Below are positions 1 to 8,253 of a stretch of DNA of 28,317 nucleotides, piece after piece. Made by a program: the position numbers and the translations under genes. The DNA lies in the IMG/VR virus record IMGVR_UViG_3300010300_004690, positions 1 through 28,317 of that record; one strand, written 5' to 3'. Source of the stretch: a virus. Under the pieces are notes generated by a model that saw nothing but the letters and a program-made list of their open reading frames with translations, did no database searches and was not told the DNA's origin. The first letter of the stretch is position 1, and every line of letters begins with the position of its first letter.

Positions 1-411
1 ATCTGAACCATCAGAGAATAGCCCGGTGCCAAGATCATCCTTTAACGTCTTTTCAGCAATCTGAATCTTAGACTTCAAAAGGTTGACTTGTTGCGCTTGG
101 CCAGAGTTTTTCAACTCATCTTCGTCAGTGATTGAAATGCCTGCATAAAGGGATTTCCAGTCATAAGCCGCTGACGTGATGTTGTCGCTGTCGGCTGTGC
201 TAAGCGTGTCGGCACCTGAATACCACCCTTTGCTACCAGCTACGGCGTAGTTCAAAGGAACGTAAATTTGCGTTCCACCATCGGCTGACTTGTAGCTACC
301 ACTGTTTTTCATTTTGCGAAGTAGTGGGTTTGAATCGAAAATATTGTCATGTAACTTTTTTACGTAATACTTTTCTGTGATCGCATTGAGCTGATCGACT
401 GAAAGACTCAT
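1..411 (-). CDS. Major capsid protein, N-terminal 137 residues (runs off left edge)
   Basis: This is the N-terminal part of a phage major capsid protein, probably with the HK97 fold, which assembles the head shell. The start is the ATG whose first base is 411, preceded on the minus strand by an AGG ribosome site about 6 bases upstream. The reading frame stays open to base 1. Recognisable family features are an early 'DSNPLLRKMK' stretch, a 'GGTQIYVPLNYA' strand, a 'KGWYSGADTL' loop and an 'AYDWKSLYAGISIT' strand, in the order seen in many phage capsid proteins. It follows the scaffold-like gene with the two genes about 8 bases apart, so it belongs to the packaging and head operon. The assignment rests on remembered family patterns and position; the C-terminal half is not in the window. 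Confidence 0.85.
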   Translation of the reverse strand, partial: MSLSVDQLNAITEKYYVKKLHDNIFDSNPLLRKMKNSGSYKSADGGTQIYVPLNYAVAGSKGWYSGADTLSTADSDNITSAAYDWKSLYAGISITDEDELKNSGQAQQVNLLKSKIQIAEKTLKDDLGTGLFSDGSD

Positions 412-419
412 GATTTACC

Positions 420-1337
420 TCATTTTTGTTGGTTTTGTAAAAACTCTAATGCGTGTGCTGTCAGTTGGTCATAGCTTGACTTTGTGACATCAAAACCAGG
501 TGAGGTGGATCGTGAACGTACGATGCCTGCTTTTGAATTCTTTTGATGTTCTCTTAATAGCTGTTCTTTTTCACGCATCACAGCCCTATCCACGAGCTTA
601 TCGTGGTAGAAAGCTTTGAAAGCCTGGTCAAAAGAACCTAGACCATTTTGAATTTGGAATTCCAACACGCTGTATTCCAAACTCTTGCCAGTTTCAGGGT
701 CAGTCGTATCGAAGTCAATGTCAGGATATGCTTTCCTGATTGATTGAACCTCGCCTTCTAAACGCCTGTCCTCGGCTTGTTGGTCAGCTTGGGCTTTTTG
801 AGCTTCAATCTGTTTTGAATACTCATCAATAGGCTTGAGCCTTTCATCCAACATCTTCGCAATACGCGATTCGATATCGATTGTAGGCTCGCTACCACCC
901 GTACCTTCCAAACCTTGCTCGCGGCTGTCCCAAGCCTTCATCCAATGGTCATACCATGCAGGATTTGACTCGGCATATTTTTGCCACTCAGCAAATTTCT
1001 CTAAACCTTTGGTAGCCTCAAGTTGAGATTGAAAACCTTCACGCTCTTTTGTAAAGGCATCTTGCTCCTGCTTGAATGCTGCCATCCGTTGAGCATAATC
1101 ATAACCCATTTGAGCGCGTTTTAGTATCGTTTCAACGGGTTCTTCTAACTCTTTACCGGAAGCTTTGTATTTTAACGAATGCTTGAGTAGGTCTTCATCT
1201 GACTTAAATTGGTAAGCGTAGGCGTCACCCTGAGAAGGTTCTTGGCCCACGCTCTTATCGTCAATGACTTCGTTAGATGAATTCGAGTCATTAGAATTAA
1301 TGTCATTCAATATAGTTTCATTGTCAACATCATACAT
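420..1337 (-). CDS. Putative capsid scaffolding protein
   Basis: This 305-residue protein is encoded between the portal block and the capsid gene, the usual place for a scaffold that guides head assembly and is then removed. The N-terminal 40 residues are rich in Asp, Asn and Ser and probably disordered. A 'LKYKASGKELEEPVETILKRAQMG' type segment follows (about residues 55-80). Most of the rest is charged helix with many Gln, Glu and Lys, consistent with a coiled coil. Its start codon overlaps the stop of the upstream gene as TAATG, implying translational coupling. No protease catalytic motif is visible. The role is inferred from position and composition. Confidence 0.65.
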   Translation of the reverse strand: MYDVDNETILNDINSNDSNSSNEVIDDKSVGQEPSQGDAYAYQFKSDEDLLKHSLKYKASGKELEEPVETILKRAQMGYDYAQRMAAFKQEQDAFTKEREGFQSQLEATKGLEKFAEWQKYAESNPAWYDHWMKAWDSREQGLEGTGGSEPTIDIESRIAKMLDERLKPIDEYSKQIEAQKAQADQQAEDRRLEGEVQSIRKAYPDIDFDTTDPETGKSLEYSVLEFQIQNGLGSFDQAFKAFYHDKLVDRAVMREKEQLLREHQKNSKAGIVRSRSTSPGFDVTKSSYDQLTAHALEFLQNQQK

Positions 1338-1627
1338 TATTGGACGGGTACTCCCTCAGGTGAAGGGGCTGGCATAGCCCTACCTTGGCCTTGTTGTGCA
1401 GGGGCTTGACCTACTGCGATTAGTACGCCTTCTTCAAACATGGTCAAAGCTTGATTGATCATGTCCAAGCCTTGCGGGTTTGCTTGTCCCTGTTCTAAAA
1501 CGTTTGCAACAGTTCCCATGCCTTCAGCTATAGTTGAAACCATCTGTTCTAACTTTGCAGCTCCCTCGCCTGGTTGCGGCGCGCCTTCGGCTGGTGGTGT
1601 TTGCTCTGGTGGCATTTGATCGGCCAT
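1337..1627 (-). CDS. Small Pro/Gln/Gly-rich virion-operon protein
   Basis: This 96-residue protein sits between the portal and scaffold-like genes. Both ends are rich in Pro, Gln, Gly and Ala and probably disordered. The central 55 residues look like amphipathic helix with repeated Met, Leu and Val. Small proteins in this position are common in phages with P22-like portals, but I do not recognise the family. It starts 2 bases after the portal stop and shares TAATG with the scaffold-like gene, so it is coupled on both sides. A minor head component or an assembly factor is possible. Confidence 0.6.
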   Translation of the reverse strand: MADQMPPEQTPPAEGAPQPGEGAAKLEQMVSTIAEGMGTVANVLEQGQANPQGLDMINQALTMFEEGVLIAVGQAPAQQGQGRAMPAPSPEGVPVQ

Positions 1628-1629
1628 TT

Positions 1630-3411
1630 CTATACTCCCTGTTGTTGTTGAGCTAATTGGGCTTGCCTTTCAGCCACCCGTTGCAATATCGCCTCGCGGT
1701 CGGGATATTCGAGCGCGTCTAAAACTTCTTCTGCATCTATGATACCACGGTCGAAAAGCGCAAAAACTTTGCTTTCCTTTTCAGCCACGGTGAAAGGTAA
1801 ACTTGAACCTGTATTTACCCTTATATCAAATTGACCGTTTATCAAATAGTTTTTCATCTCGCCTGTTTGCATGTCAACCACCGATGCTTGCCGTTGACCG
1901 TCCATCGTGGTTGTGAGATGCATCTTGAAATACCTCGCATCGTCCTTTTCGCCCGTTACCCGCACTACCCGTGGTTGCGAATACCGCTCCAAAACTATGT
2001 CAGCGTATTGACGGCCAACATCGCGCAGGTACATGTCAAGTTGTCTCTGCTTTTGGCGGATCTGCGTTTGACTTGCCGCTTGCAATTGCTCGATAGCGCT
2101 TGCAGCCGTTACGCTTCCAGGTGTTTTGCCCTGGCTGACATCTGTTTGACCTGACAAATTGTTAAAGTAGTTTTCAAACCGATCGATAAGGCTTAGAGCC
2201 GATGGTGATAGCTGAACGCCTGGCTCCCTACGGGCTTCGCTACCAGGTTCTTTTTCAACCACAAGCCCCGTACGGTTGACAAGCTTACGTGGGTTTATGC
2301 CCGAATCGGTCGAGACGATCCAAATAGGATTGCCCATATAGTTCATGACTTCGAGTGACGCATTGACCAGCTTATTAAACACCCGTTGTGGGCTTTCTAG
2401 GTTTTCTAACTCTGATATCCCGTAAAACTCACGCGGCAATACCCGATTGACGTACTTTGCAAAAGGAAAGCTTTGATTATCAAACTCTAGCGGCCCTTCT
2501 TCAAGTAAGATCCCGCTTGCAATCGTAAGCTTACGACCGTTCGGGTAAACCTTATGAACCTCGGTGGTGAGTATCGGGCTTCCCTCATCGTCCATCTCGC
2601 CCGTCTCAACTTCTACTTCCTTTGTATCATAGGGTTTCATCCACACTTCGAAAAGTAGAGTCTGGTCACTTTCCGAATCGGTGTACCCACTGAAGTAAGA
2701 GGCGTCTGGCATTTCGCGGTCGGTCGATTGCCATGCTAGTTTAAAATCGTTGATCGCAGTCTTAGACGATTGCACAAAGTCTGAAACATCGGATTTTATG
2801 ACATCCTCAAAGTCAGGGTATTTCCTTTTGAGCCTTTGAGTATCTACGGGCTTAGCTACGATGAAAAATTCGGAATCCTTGCCGTTGATGTCTTTTGCTT
2901 CAAAGTCAGGATAGCAATAAAAAGGGTCTTCGCTTTCGTAAGTAGCAGCTCCCACGCCGTACATCGCTTCAGGGTCGTAGCCTTGTTGCGAGTAGCCTAT
3001 CCCGTAAAGGTTTCCATCGATAACAATCTCTGTAAGCACCTCTAGCCAGTTATTTGACTCCCAATCAAACTCAACTAGCTCATTCATTACTTGTGCAAAC
3101 TCAGTATCTTGAGGCTCTGTCGGTACAAACGTAATCCGTGGCCTAGCATCCGTTTGAAGTGCCACGCCTGAATTAATAGCCGAAGCAATCAGGTTTACAA
3201 TCTCTTTTTGCCGAAACCTCGGCATCTTGATGCCATCCCATTGGTCGCCCCGATACATTTTGTAATAATGCAACCAATTGCAGGAATATTTATCCCTAAC
3301 CTTCTTGGCCTTATAAAACATTTTCATGACTTGCTTGACAGTCTCTTGAGCTTCTTCCGGTTGCTCGGTCGATACTGCATCGTCGCCCATGGGCGCGTCA
3401 TAGCTTTGCAT
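1630..3411 (-). CDS. Portal protein (P22-like type)
   Basis: This 593-residue protein is the dodecameric portal through which DNA enters and leaves the head and to which the neck or tail attaches. Family features visible are the N-terminal 'NWLHYYKMYRGDQWDG' segment (about residues 45-60), 'KEIVNLIASAINSGVALQ' followed by 'DARPRITFVP' (about 70-100), and a later 'SGQTDVSQGKTPGSVTAASAIEQLQ' helix region. The C terminus is Gln-rich. The length is typical of P22-like portals. The start at 3411 overlaps the end of the zinc-ribbon gene by 14 bases. The order terminase, portal, scaffold, capsid supports the call strongly. Confidence 0.92.
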   Translation of the reverse strand: MQSYDAPMGDDAVSTEQPEEAQETVKQVMKMFYKAKKVRDKYSCNWLHYYKMYRGDQWDGIKMPRFRQKEIVNLIASAINSGVALQTDARPRITFVPTEPQDTEFAQVMNELVEFDWESNNWLEVLTEIVIDGNLYGIGYSQQGYDPEAMYGVGAATYESEDPFYCYPDFEAKDINGKDSEFFIVAKPVDTQRLKRKYPDFEDVIKSDVSDFVQSSKTAINDFKLAWQSTDREMPDASYFSGYTDSESDQTLLFEVWMKPYDTKEVEVETGEMDDEGSPILTTEVHKVYPNGRKLTIASGILLEEGPLEFDNQSFPFAKYVNRVLPREFYGISELENLESPQRVFNKLVNASLEVMNYMGNPIWIVSTDSGINPRKLVNRTGLVVEKEPGSEARREPGVQLSPSALSLIDRFENYFNNLSGQTDVSQGKTPGSVTAASAIEQLQAASQTQIRQKQRQLDMYLRDVGRQYADIVLERYSQPRVVRVTGEKDDARYFKMHLTTTMDGQRQASVVDMQTGEMKNYLINGQFDIRVNTGSSLPFTVAEKESKVFALFDRGIIDAEEVLDALEYPDREAILQRVAERQAQLAQQQQGV

Positions 3412-3730
3412 ATGTATCTTTTACCTTCTGCTCTCGTTGAGCTTCGAAGTGCTTATGTATTTTGTCCGGTGATTCGTTTCCAAGCTCTATCATACCACGT
3501 CTTTTTGCTTCCTTCGATGCCTGAACGGGTGTGAGGGGTTTGCCGAAAGCCGGATTGTAATCAAGTTGGTTCCAATCCTTTTCACCTGAGAAGTTTACCC
3601 GTCCTATGCGACGCTCTGTACGCGTCGTCTGGCATTTGGGGCATGACTCAGGGTCGTTCATTGCAGCCACCTGCTTTACGACTTCAAACCTATGGCCGCA
3701 ATCGATGCAAGCATATGGGTAGTACGGCAT
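3398..3730 (-). CDS. FmdB-like zinc-ribbon protein
   Basis: This 110-residue protein begins with a zinc ribbon: Cys8-x2-Cys11 and Cys30-x2-Cys33, with the 'PYACIDCGHRFE' and 'CPKCQ' knuckles typical of FmdB-type putative regulatory zinc ribbons. The remaining 70 residues are charged and hydrophilic, with a predicted helix at the C terminus. The start ATG shares TAATG with the terminase stop, and the gene end overlaps the portal start. It is therefore translated together with the packaging machinery. The function is unknown; a nucleic-acid or portal/terminase accessory role is a guess from its position. Confidence 0.75.
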   Translation of the reverse strand: MPYYPYACIDCGHRFEVVKQVAAMNDPESCPKCQTTRTERRIGRVNFSGEKDWNQLDYNPAFGKPLTPVQASKEAKRRGMIELGNESPDKIHKHFEAQREQKVKDTYAKL

Positions 3731-6048
3731 TACCAGTCTTGCTCCTCTTCCACGTCTGCTAGAAGTAGATTATCAAAATAATGAAGTTTTAAATTCTTAT
3801 CGGTTTGACCAGGGACACTTGGATCTTTTTTAATTCCAAATTTGGTATTTTTCAACCACTTGCATACGTAGCGGGCTGCGTCCATCGCGTGATCATGCTG
3901 TTTGACGGGCAAACGTTCCTTCTTATCCTGATCGGGCTTTACGTCGTCAATCGTCGGATAATGGTAAATCGCTATTTCGTCAAGAAAGTGCTTAGCCCTA
4001 TTCCTCAAGACTTTGAACTTGCCGGTAGTGATCATCTCGTACATGGCATCCACGCCCGAACGGATATCATTGTCAGCTGGTATGGCAGTCAGCCCCGCCT
4101 TGTTTAACTCCAAAATATTCGCAGGGCTCGAAGGGTCACAAAGGAAACGCTCGACGCCATAAGTATCGCGAGCCATCCGGCAAGCCGCAACCACATCTGC
4201 GATTGTCTTACCTGACTTGTACCACTCGGAGACAAGGAAACAGCCCCACTTTGGGCAAACGGCAAAAATCAAAATCACGCCTGGATTTGTAAAACCCCAG
4301 TCCACGCCTGCAATGTAATAGGGACGAGCCTCTTGGTGGATGTCTGCAACCACGTGTGCGTCTTCGTCAAAGCAGTCGTATACCAATCCCTCAAGCTTAT
4401 GGAATTCACCGCCAAACATCATGTTGAATCTGCGCGGGTCCATCGTCGCACGCTTGCGCTCGTACTCGGCTTGCGGAAAGTAAGGGTTCTCATCAGACCT
4501 GGCTTGAATGATATCAACGTCAGGCAGTTCGCCCATTTTCTGCCACGGTCTTATGTAGTCGGTATATACCCAATTGAGGGAATAAGGCGAGCTTGTATAG
4601 CAAATAGGGGATTCTTTAAACGCTGCGCGTGCTTGAAGGTTCTCATGAAAGTAAAGTGGGAATAAGCCTGCCTCGTCGCCCCAAATTGAACGGCAATTTG
4701 TAATACCAACTACGCTATTCGGATCGGTAGCCGTGCGCATGAAGCATTTGCCACCACCGTGCATTTCAAATACAGCTTCAGCTTTGTTGTATGTTCCAAC
4801 ACCTTCCATAATTTCTAGGAACGCTGGTAACGTCGCTTGTTGCATCGTTTTGTAGGTTGGGGCTGCGATAATGAACGAATCTGACTTGTCGGTAAAGGTA
4901 TGCATAGCAATTTTCGTACGCCACGCACCGACGCGAGTGTTATGGGTCACTGTTTGGTTTTCGCCCACAAAACTACTTGTTGGGCTTTCCACTTCAAAAC
5001 AAATTGTTTCCTTTTTTCCTGTGCTTTCAATACCATACAAAACTTTGTTTTCTGTATTTTCATGCACAAAATAGTTTTGTGCCTTTCTTGATAAATAGAA
5101 TGGATTATATTTTTTTAAAATAATCGATACTCGATACGCTAGCCGACATCGTGTTTTCTTGTCTGTTATCCAAGCTTTGCCGGATAAGCTTTCCACCAGA
5201 TATTGAACGTCCGAAGCCAATTGCTTTGAAGTCGAATAAAATTCAATATATTTGTTTCTCTTCACCGTTCCGTCGGTATCTAACAAACCTCTAAGAAGAT
5301 CAAGCCTTTGAGTGATTGAGCCGTATTTGTAAATATCAGGTACGTGCTTTTCAGGCGATTTTTTTCCGTACAATTGTAAACGCTTTAATTCCGATGTTAT
5401 CCTTGAATAACCGTATCCGTTGCTATCCCGCTTGGGTATAGACTCTTTTATTATCCAGCCGTACGGATCGCCTTTTTTCTTGGTTATCGATATCCCTTCG
5501 GGCAATTCCCTGCTTATGCGCTCCACGATTTCAATATCTGCCAAGGTTATTTCGCTGCTTTTGGTTATACTGCCATCGCCTAACAGGCAACCAATGATAT
5601 AAGGCGATATCAAATATTGTTTCGTCGGCATTTCCACAGCGTTAGAAATGCTCGGTAGTTGAGCTTTGCCTAAATAATGAGGCTTCAAAAGAATGTCAGT
5701 AGTTGATTCTACCCTTTCCGCCCTATCGCTGCGCGGCTTGATTATATGTAAATGCTGGTCATCGCATTCAAAGGTGCGACCATCTCTAAAGATAAGCTTA
5801 TAAGTGGGACGCAAGCCTTGAGGATAAACCCCTACCACCTTTGTGGGTTTGCCGTTCCGGTCTATTAACCAATCGCTAGTTTTGATGCTACCTGCCTCGC
5901 GATAACCGTCGGGTGTTAGAACCTTTGCGCTAACAGGTACGCCTTTCCCAAATTGAATGCCACAGGCAAGTATAACCATAGGCTTTTTGGAAAATAGAAC
6001 TTTCTCTTGTTTTTGAGAGTGAGGTCTAAAGCGTAATGGTTTCGCCAC
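3730..6048 (-). CDS. terL: Terminase large subunit precursor with intein
   Basis: This 772-residue precursor encodes the DNA-packaging ATPase/nuclease, interrupted by an intein at residues 36-370. Removing the intein leaves a 437-residue terminase and restores the Walker A element as C-G-I-Q-F-G-K-T. Walker B is 'SIWGDEAG' (D458, E459). The RNase H-like nuclease domain shows 'GVDWG' (D583), 'CDPSS' (D638) and 'HDHAMDAARY' (D719, D723). The start ATG lies inside the end of the upstream neuB-like gene (23-base overlap). The stop overlaps the zinc-ribbon start. Packaging cannot work unless the intein splices, because it splits the ATP-binding loop. Confidence 0.95.
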   Translation of the reverse strand: MAKPLRFRPHSQKQEKVLFSKKPMVILACGIQFGKGVPVSAKVLTPDGYREAGSIKTSDWLIDRNGKPTKVVGVYPQGLRPTYKLIFRDGRTFECDDQHLHIIKPRSDRAERVESTTDILLKPHYLGKAQLPSISNAVEMPTKQYLISPYIIGCLLGDGSITKSSEITLADIEIVERISRELPEGISITKKKGDPYGWIIKESIPKRDSNGYGYSRITSELKRLQLYGKKSPEKHVPDIYKYGSITQRLDLLRGLLDTDGTVKRNKYIEFYSTSKQLASDVQYLVESLSGKAWITDKKTRCRLAYRVSIILKKYNPFYLSRKAQNYFVHENTENKVLYGIESTGKKETICFEVESPTSSFVGENQTVTHNTRVGAWRTKIAMHTFTDKSDSFIIAAPTYKTMQQATLPAFLEIMEGVGTYNKAEAVFEMHGGGKCFMRTATDPNSVVGITNCRSIWGDEAGLFPLYFHENLQARAAFKESPICYTSSPYSLNWVYTDYIRPWQKMGELPDVDIIQARSDENPYFPQAEYERKRATMDPRRFNMMFGGEFHKLEGLVYDCFDEDAHVVADIHQEARPYYIAGVDWGFTNPGVILIFAVCPKWGCFLVSEWYKSGKTIADVVAACRMARDTYGVERFLCDPSSPANILELNKAGLTAIPADNDIRSGVDAMYEMITTGKFKVLRNRAKHFLDEIAIYHYPTIDDVKPDQDKKERLPVKQHDHAMDAARYVCKWLKNTKFGIKKDPSVPGQTDKNLKLHYFDNLLLADVEEEQDW
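4939..5943 (-). mobile_element. Intein with LAGLIDADG homing endonuclease, inserted in TerL Walker A
   Basis: These 335 codons encode an in-frame intein. The C-terminal junction reads T-H-N followed by Thr as the +1 extein residue. The N-terminal residue is Gly rather than Cys or Ser, followed by a typical block A ending 'KVLTPDGY'. Block F reads 'TICFEVESP', with Cys at the F:4 position, and a Thr precedes the penultimate His. These are two of the three features of class 3 (WCT) inteins; the block B Trp position is His ('DDQHLH'). Two LAGLIDADG motifs, 'YIIGCLLGDGS' (D158 of the precursor) and 'LLRGLLDTDG' (D259), indicate a homing endonuclease that spreads the element to intein-free terL genes. 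The insertion lies exactly between Lys and Thr of the Walker A loop. Confidence 0.93.
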
Positions 6049-6943
6049 GCACGTATTCCCTTTGCGCAGTTTTGCCGTAAACTTGCTCGATCGCGTTCAT
6101 ATAGTTCTCGCAGTCGGAAGTGCCGCGAAAAAAACCGATGTTTTGTAAGTCAAAGTCTTCGCCTGCTTTGATATCCTTGATTGCAACCACGCGCCTATTA
6201 TGCCTAAGCCTCATCTCATGCTCACCGGCTTTCAACAAATTCGATGGCATCCGGTTTTTCAAGTCCTCACATAAGAAAGCAAACTCGGCTGGCCCTACCG
6301 AATGGGGGCTGTCAGGATGGCCTTGAATACCAAGAAAGTTGACATGCTTTTCAACCACAGGGAAGTTAAATATATCATGCGCAAGCGTTAGCTCGCCCAC
6401 GCCTTTTGTGTGGTCTGAGATGCCCACCCTGTCTTTTACCAAAAGCTCTAAGTCTCGCACTGCTTTTAGATCGATGTCAGTGCTAGGGTATTCCGAATCG
6501 CAATAAAGAAAAGTTGCACGCACCCACGTTGCCACGGCTCTGACTTCGTTTAGAGTATGCCCGCCCGTTGATATGAATAGAGGCTTTTCGGTGGCTGCAT
6601 GAATCCTGCTAGCTACTTTGAGTAGCGACTTATGCTCCATGTCAGAGCTTGCGATTTTGATAAAATCAAGGTGTTTTTCGTGTCGTAATAGTTGCTCGTG
6701 GTCGAAAAACGTCACTCCGAAATCTATCTCTAATTCCTTGGCACGCTTCGATAGATCGTAAATCCAAAAGGGACTGATTGAATAATTTTTAAACGTTGGG
6801 ATATGCCTACCGTAGAGCGACCACGAGTCAAAGCATTGAAACTTGACCGCATCCGCTCCACTTGCTTTTGCGTGATAGATCGATTCTAAGCAGTCGGCTT
6901 TTGTTTTAAAACAACTACCAATCTCGGCTATGATATACGTCAC
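6026..6943 (-). CDS. neuB: NeuB-like N-acetylneuraminate (nonulosonic acid) synthase
   Basis: Members of this family condense phosphoenolpyruvate with an N-acetylated hexosamine to make a nine-carbon sialic acid-like sugar. The 305 residues give a TIM barrel followed by a C-terminal SAF (antifreeze-like) domain from about residue 247 ('RRVVAIKDIKAGEDF'). Family motifs visible are 'AEIGS' at the N terminus, 'GADAVKFQ' (29-36), 'SDHTKG' with His178, 'VEKHVNF' with His200, and 'HSVGP'; the two His match the metal ligands of NeuB. It is slightly shorter than the usual 335-350 residues. It lies between the terminase subunit genes, with its start 4 bases inside terS and its end 23 bases inside terL. 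The exact substrate (ManNAc-, legionaminate- or pseudaminate-type) cannot be read from the sequence. Confidence 0.88.
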   Translation of the reverse strand: MTYIIAEIGSCFKTKADCLESIYHAKASGADAVKFQCFDSWSLYGRHIPTFKNYSISPFWIYDLSKRAKELEIDFGVTFFDHEQLLRHEKHLDFIKIASSDMEHKSLLKVASRIHAATEKPLFISTGGHTLNEVRAVATWVRATFLYCDSEYPSTDIDLKAVRDLELLVKDRVGISDHTKGVGELTLAHDIFNFPVVEKHVNFLGIQGHPDSPHSVGPAEFAFLCEDLKNRMPSNLLKAGEHEMRLRHNRRVVAIKDIKAGEDFDLQNIGFFRGTSDCENYMNAIEQVYGKTAQREYVRGETITL

Positions 6944-7428
6944 TCTTGTTCTTCGCTTTCTGCTTCCACGTCAAGGATGTCGGCCTTTTCCGCTAGTAGC
7001 TCAACCGTATCGCCATTGAGTTTTTCAACCACCGCCGGTTTTATTCCCTTGACTTCTATCTCGTGCTTGTCTCGCCATTGGTATCTATTTTTCATATTGA
7101 AAATCCATGCCGGAGCCGAGAACCTGGGAATCTTGCCAGCACTGGCGTTGCGCCCGATCTTCTCCCAAAACACAAGCCCCTTGGACATTCCTATTTGTTT
7201 TGCCTCACGAAACTTTGGGTTTGCGGCTTCCCAGCGCCATAGCGTGGTTAAAGGCACGTCGCATTCACCTGCAAACGACTCAAACGATAAACCCGTGGAC
7301 ATATGCTCGATAAGTTGCTCGCAGTATTCCGGTTTGAATTTTGTTTCTCTGCCTTCAGATTTTCGCGCTGGCCTTTTGCGAGGCTCACCGGCTTTCGTAT
7401 AGCCGAAAGGTGCTTCTTTATCGCTCAT
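6940..7428 (-). CDS. terS: Terminase small subunit
   Basis: This 162-residue protein is the DNA-recognition subunit of the packaging motor. The N terminus is basic. A helix-turn-helix lies around residues 40-70 ('SFESFAGECDVPLTTLWRWE'). It is followed by the 'NPKFREAKQIG' and 'NMKNRYQWRDKHE' segments typical of phage small terminases that bind pac or cos sites and oligomerise. The C-terminal tail is acidic (Glu-rich). It is the first gene of the minus-strand packaging operon, divergent from ssb, and its stop overlaps the start of the neuB-like gene. No good ribosome site precedes the ATG at 7428. Confidence 0.85.
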   Translation of the reverse strand: MSDKEAPFGYTKAGEPRKRPARKSEGRETKFKPEYCEQLIEHMSTGLSFESFAGECDVPLTTLWRWEAANPKFREAKQIGMSKGLVFWEKIGRNASAGKIPRFSAPAWIFNMKNRYQWRDKHEIEVKGIKPAVVEKLNGDTVELLAEKADILDVEAESEEQE

Positions 7429-7457
7429 ATTGTCTAAAACCCTTGCGCTACTTGCGT

Positions 7458-7486
7458 TCTATGAGAAACCAGGCTATACGTGTCAA
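7458..7486 (-). promoter_or_regulatory. Candidate promoter for the packaging operon
   Basis: In the divergent gap between terS and ssb, the minus strand carries a perfect TTGACA (7486 to 7481). A 17-base spacer and a weak -10-like CATAGA (7463 to 7458) follow, about 30 bases before the terS ATG. The -35 match is strong and the -10 match is poor, so an activator or phage-specific polymerase factor may be needed. Confidence 0.35.
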
Positions 7487-7547
7487 TACAATCGCTGATG
7501 TTATTGTAATGCAAAACGTAATAAAACAAAAAACGAAAGGATTATCA

Positions 7548-7928
7548 ATGGTAAACAAGGTTTTTCTCATCGGAAATTTGGGTAAAGAAGTGGAGCTTCG
7601 AAATACGCAAAGCGGGAAATCCGTCGCAAAACTTTCGGTCGCTACCACCGAAAATTATACCAAGGATGGAAATAAAGAGGAAACCACCGAATGGCATAAC
7701 GTCATTGTTTGGGGCAGCCAGGCAGAAAGCTGCGCCCAATATTTGGTAAAAGGCCAAAAGGTTTACGTCGAAGGCAAAATTCAAACGAGAAGCTATGACA
7801 AGGAAGGTGCGAAGGTTTATGTGACTGAAATTGTAGCGCAGCGGGTTCAGTTTTTGGAAAAGCCCAAAGGTGCTAGTAGTGAAAAGCAGGCAACCACGCA
7901 GGCCAGCTTCGATGACATACCGTTTTAG
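7548..7928 (+). CDS. ssb: Single-stranded DNA-binding protein
   Basis: This 126-residue SSB coats single-stranded DNA during phage replication and recombination. The OB fold starts at 'MVNKVFLIGNLGKE' and includes 'TEWHNVIVWG' and 'GQKVYVEGKIQTRSYDKEG', the classic bacterial SSB core. The C terminus ends in the acidic tip 'DDIPF' that recruits partner proteins. The start is the ATG at 7548, preceded by GAAAGG. The longer in-frame opening upstream adds about 70 residues unrelated to SSB and is rejected. The stop TAG overlaps the strong ribosome site of the next gene. The protein is short because the linker between core and tip is reduced. Confidence 0.95.
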   Translation: MVNKVFLIGNLGKEVELRNTQSGKSVAKLSVATTENYTKDGNKEETTEWHNVIVWGSQAESCAQYLVKGQKVYVEGKIQTRSYDKEGAKVYVTEIVAQRVQFLEKPKGASSEKQATTQASFDDIPF

Positions 7929-7938
7929 GAGGCGACAG

Positions 7939-8253
7939 ATGTTTATTTCTATGAAGCTATACGCTTACAGCCCTAACGAAGCAACGGACGATAACGGCAA
8001 CCCAATAGGGTGGTACAAGCCGCAAGTCCATGAGCTTTATCTTAAATTGCAGGATATTCTTGCTATTGAGTATGTGGAAGATCTGCCCATGTTTTTTAAT
8101 GCCGAACTTGACTGGCGCGGCCTAAATCTTTATCTCGTCACTGTAAAAGATGAACTCGTCAACAGCGTACCTCGCATAAACGATCAAAGTTTTTACGCTC
8201 AATTAGATGAAGACACCGAGTCATTTTTACTTAATCAATCAAGATGCCCCTAA
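7939..8253 (+). CDS. Hypothetical protein downstream of ssb
   Basis: This is a 104-residue acidic protein of unknown function. The start chosen is the ATG at 7939, preceded by TAGGAGG, a near-perfect ribosome site overlapping the ssb stop codon, so it is translated with ssb. A longer opening that begins inside ssb has no such site. The sequence has mixed alpha/beta composition with several Tyr and Trp and no recognisable motif. Its end overlaps the end of the convergent ERCC4 nuclease gene by 15 bases. Position suggests a replication or recombination accessory role. Confidence 0.65.
   Translation: MFISMKLYAYSPNEATDDNGNPIGWYKPQVHELYLKLQDILAIEYVEDLPMFFNAELDWRGLNLYLVTVKDELVNSVPRINDQSFYAQLDEDTESFLLNQSRCP

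Noticed and set aside
3208-3534. 108-codon plus-strand open frame across the portal/zinc-ribbon junction
   Set aside because: It is antisense to two well-supported overlapping genes and has no motif or ribosome site.
7341-7547. N-terminal extension of SSB by about 70 residues
   Set aside because: The extension overlaps terS on the other strand, does not look like SSB, and the ATG at 7548 has its own ribosome site and the standard N terminus.
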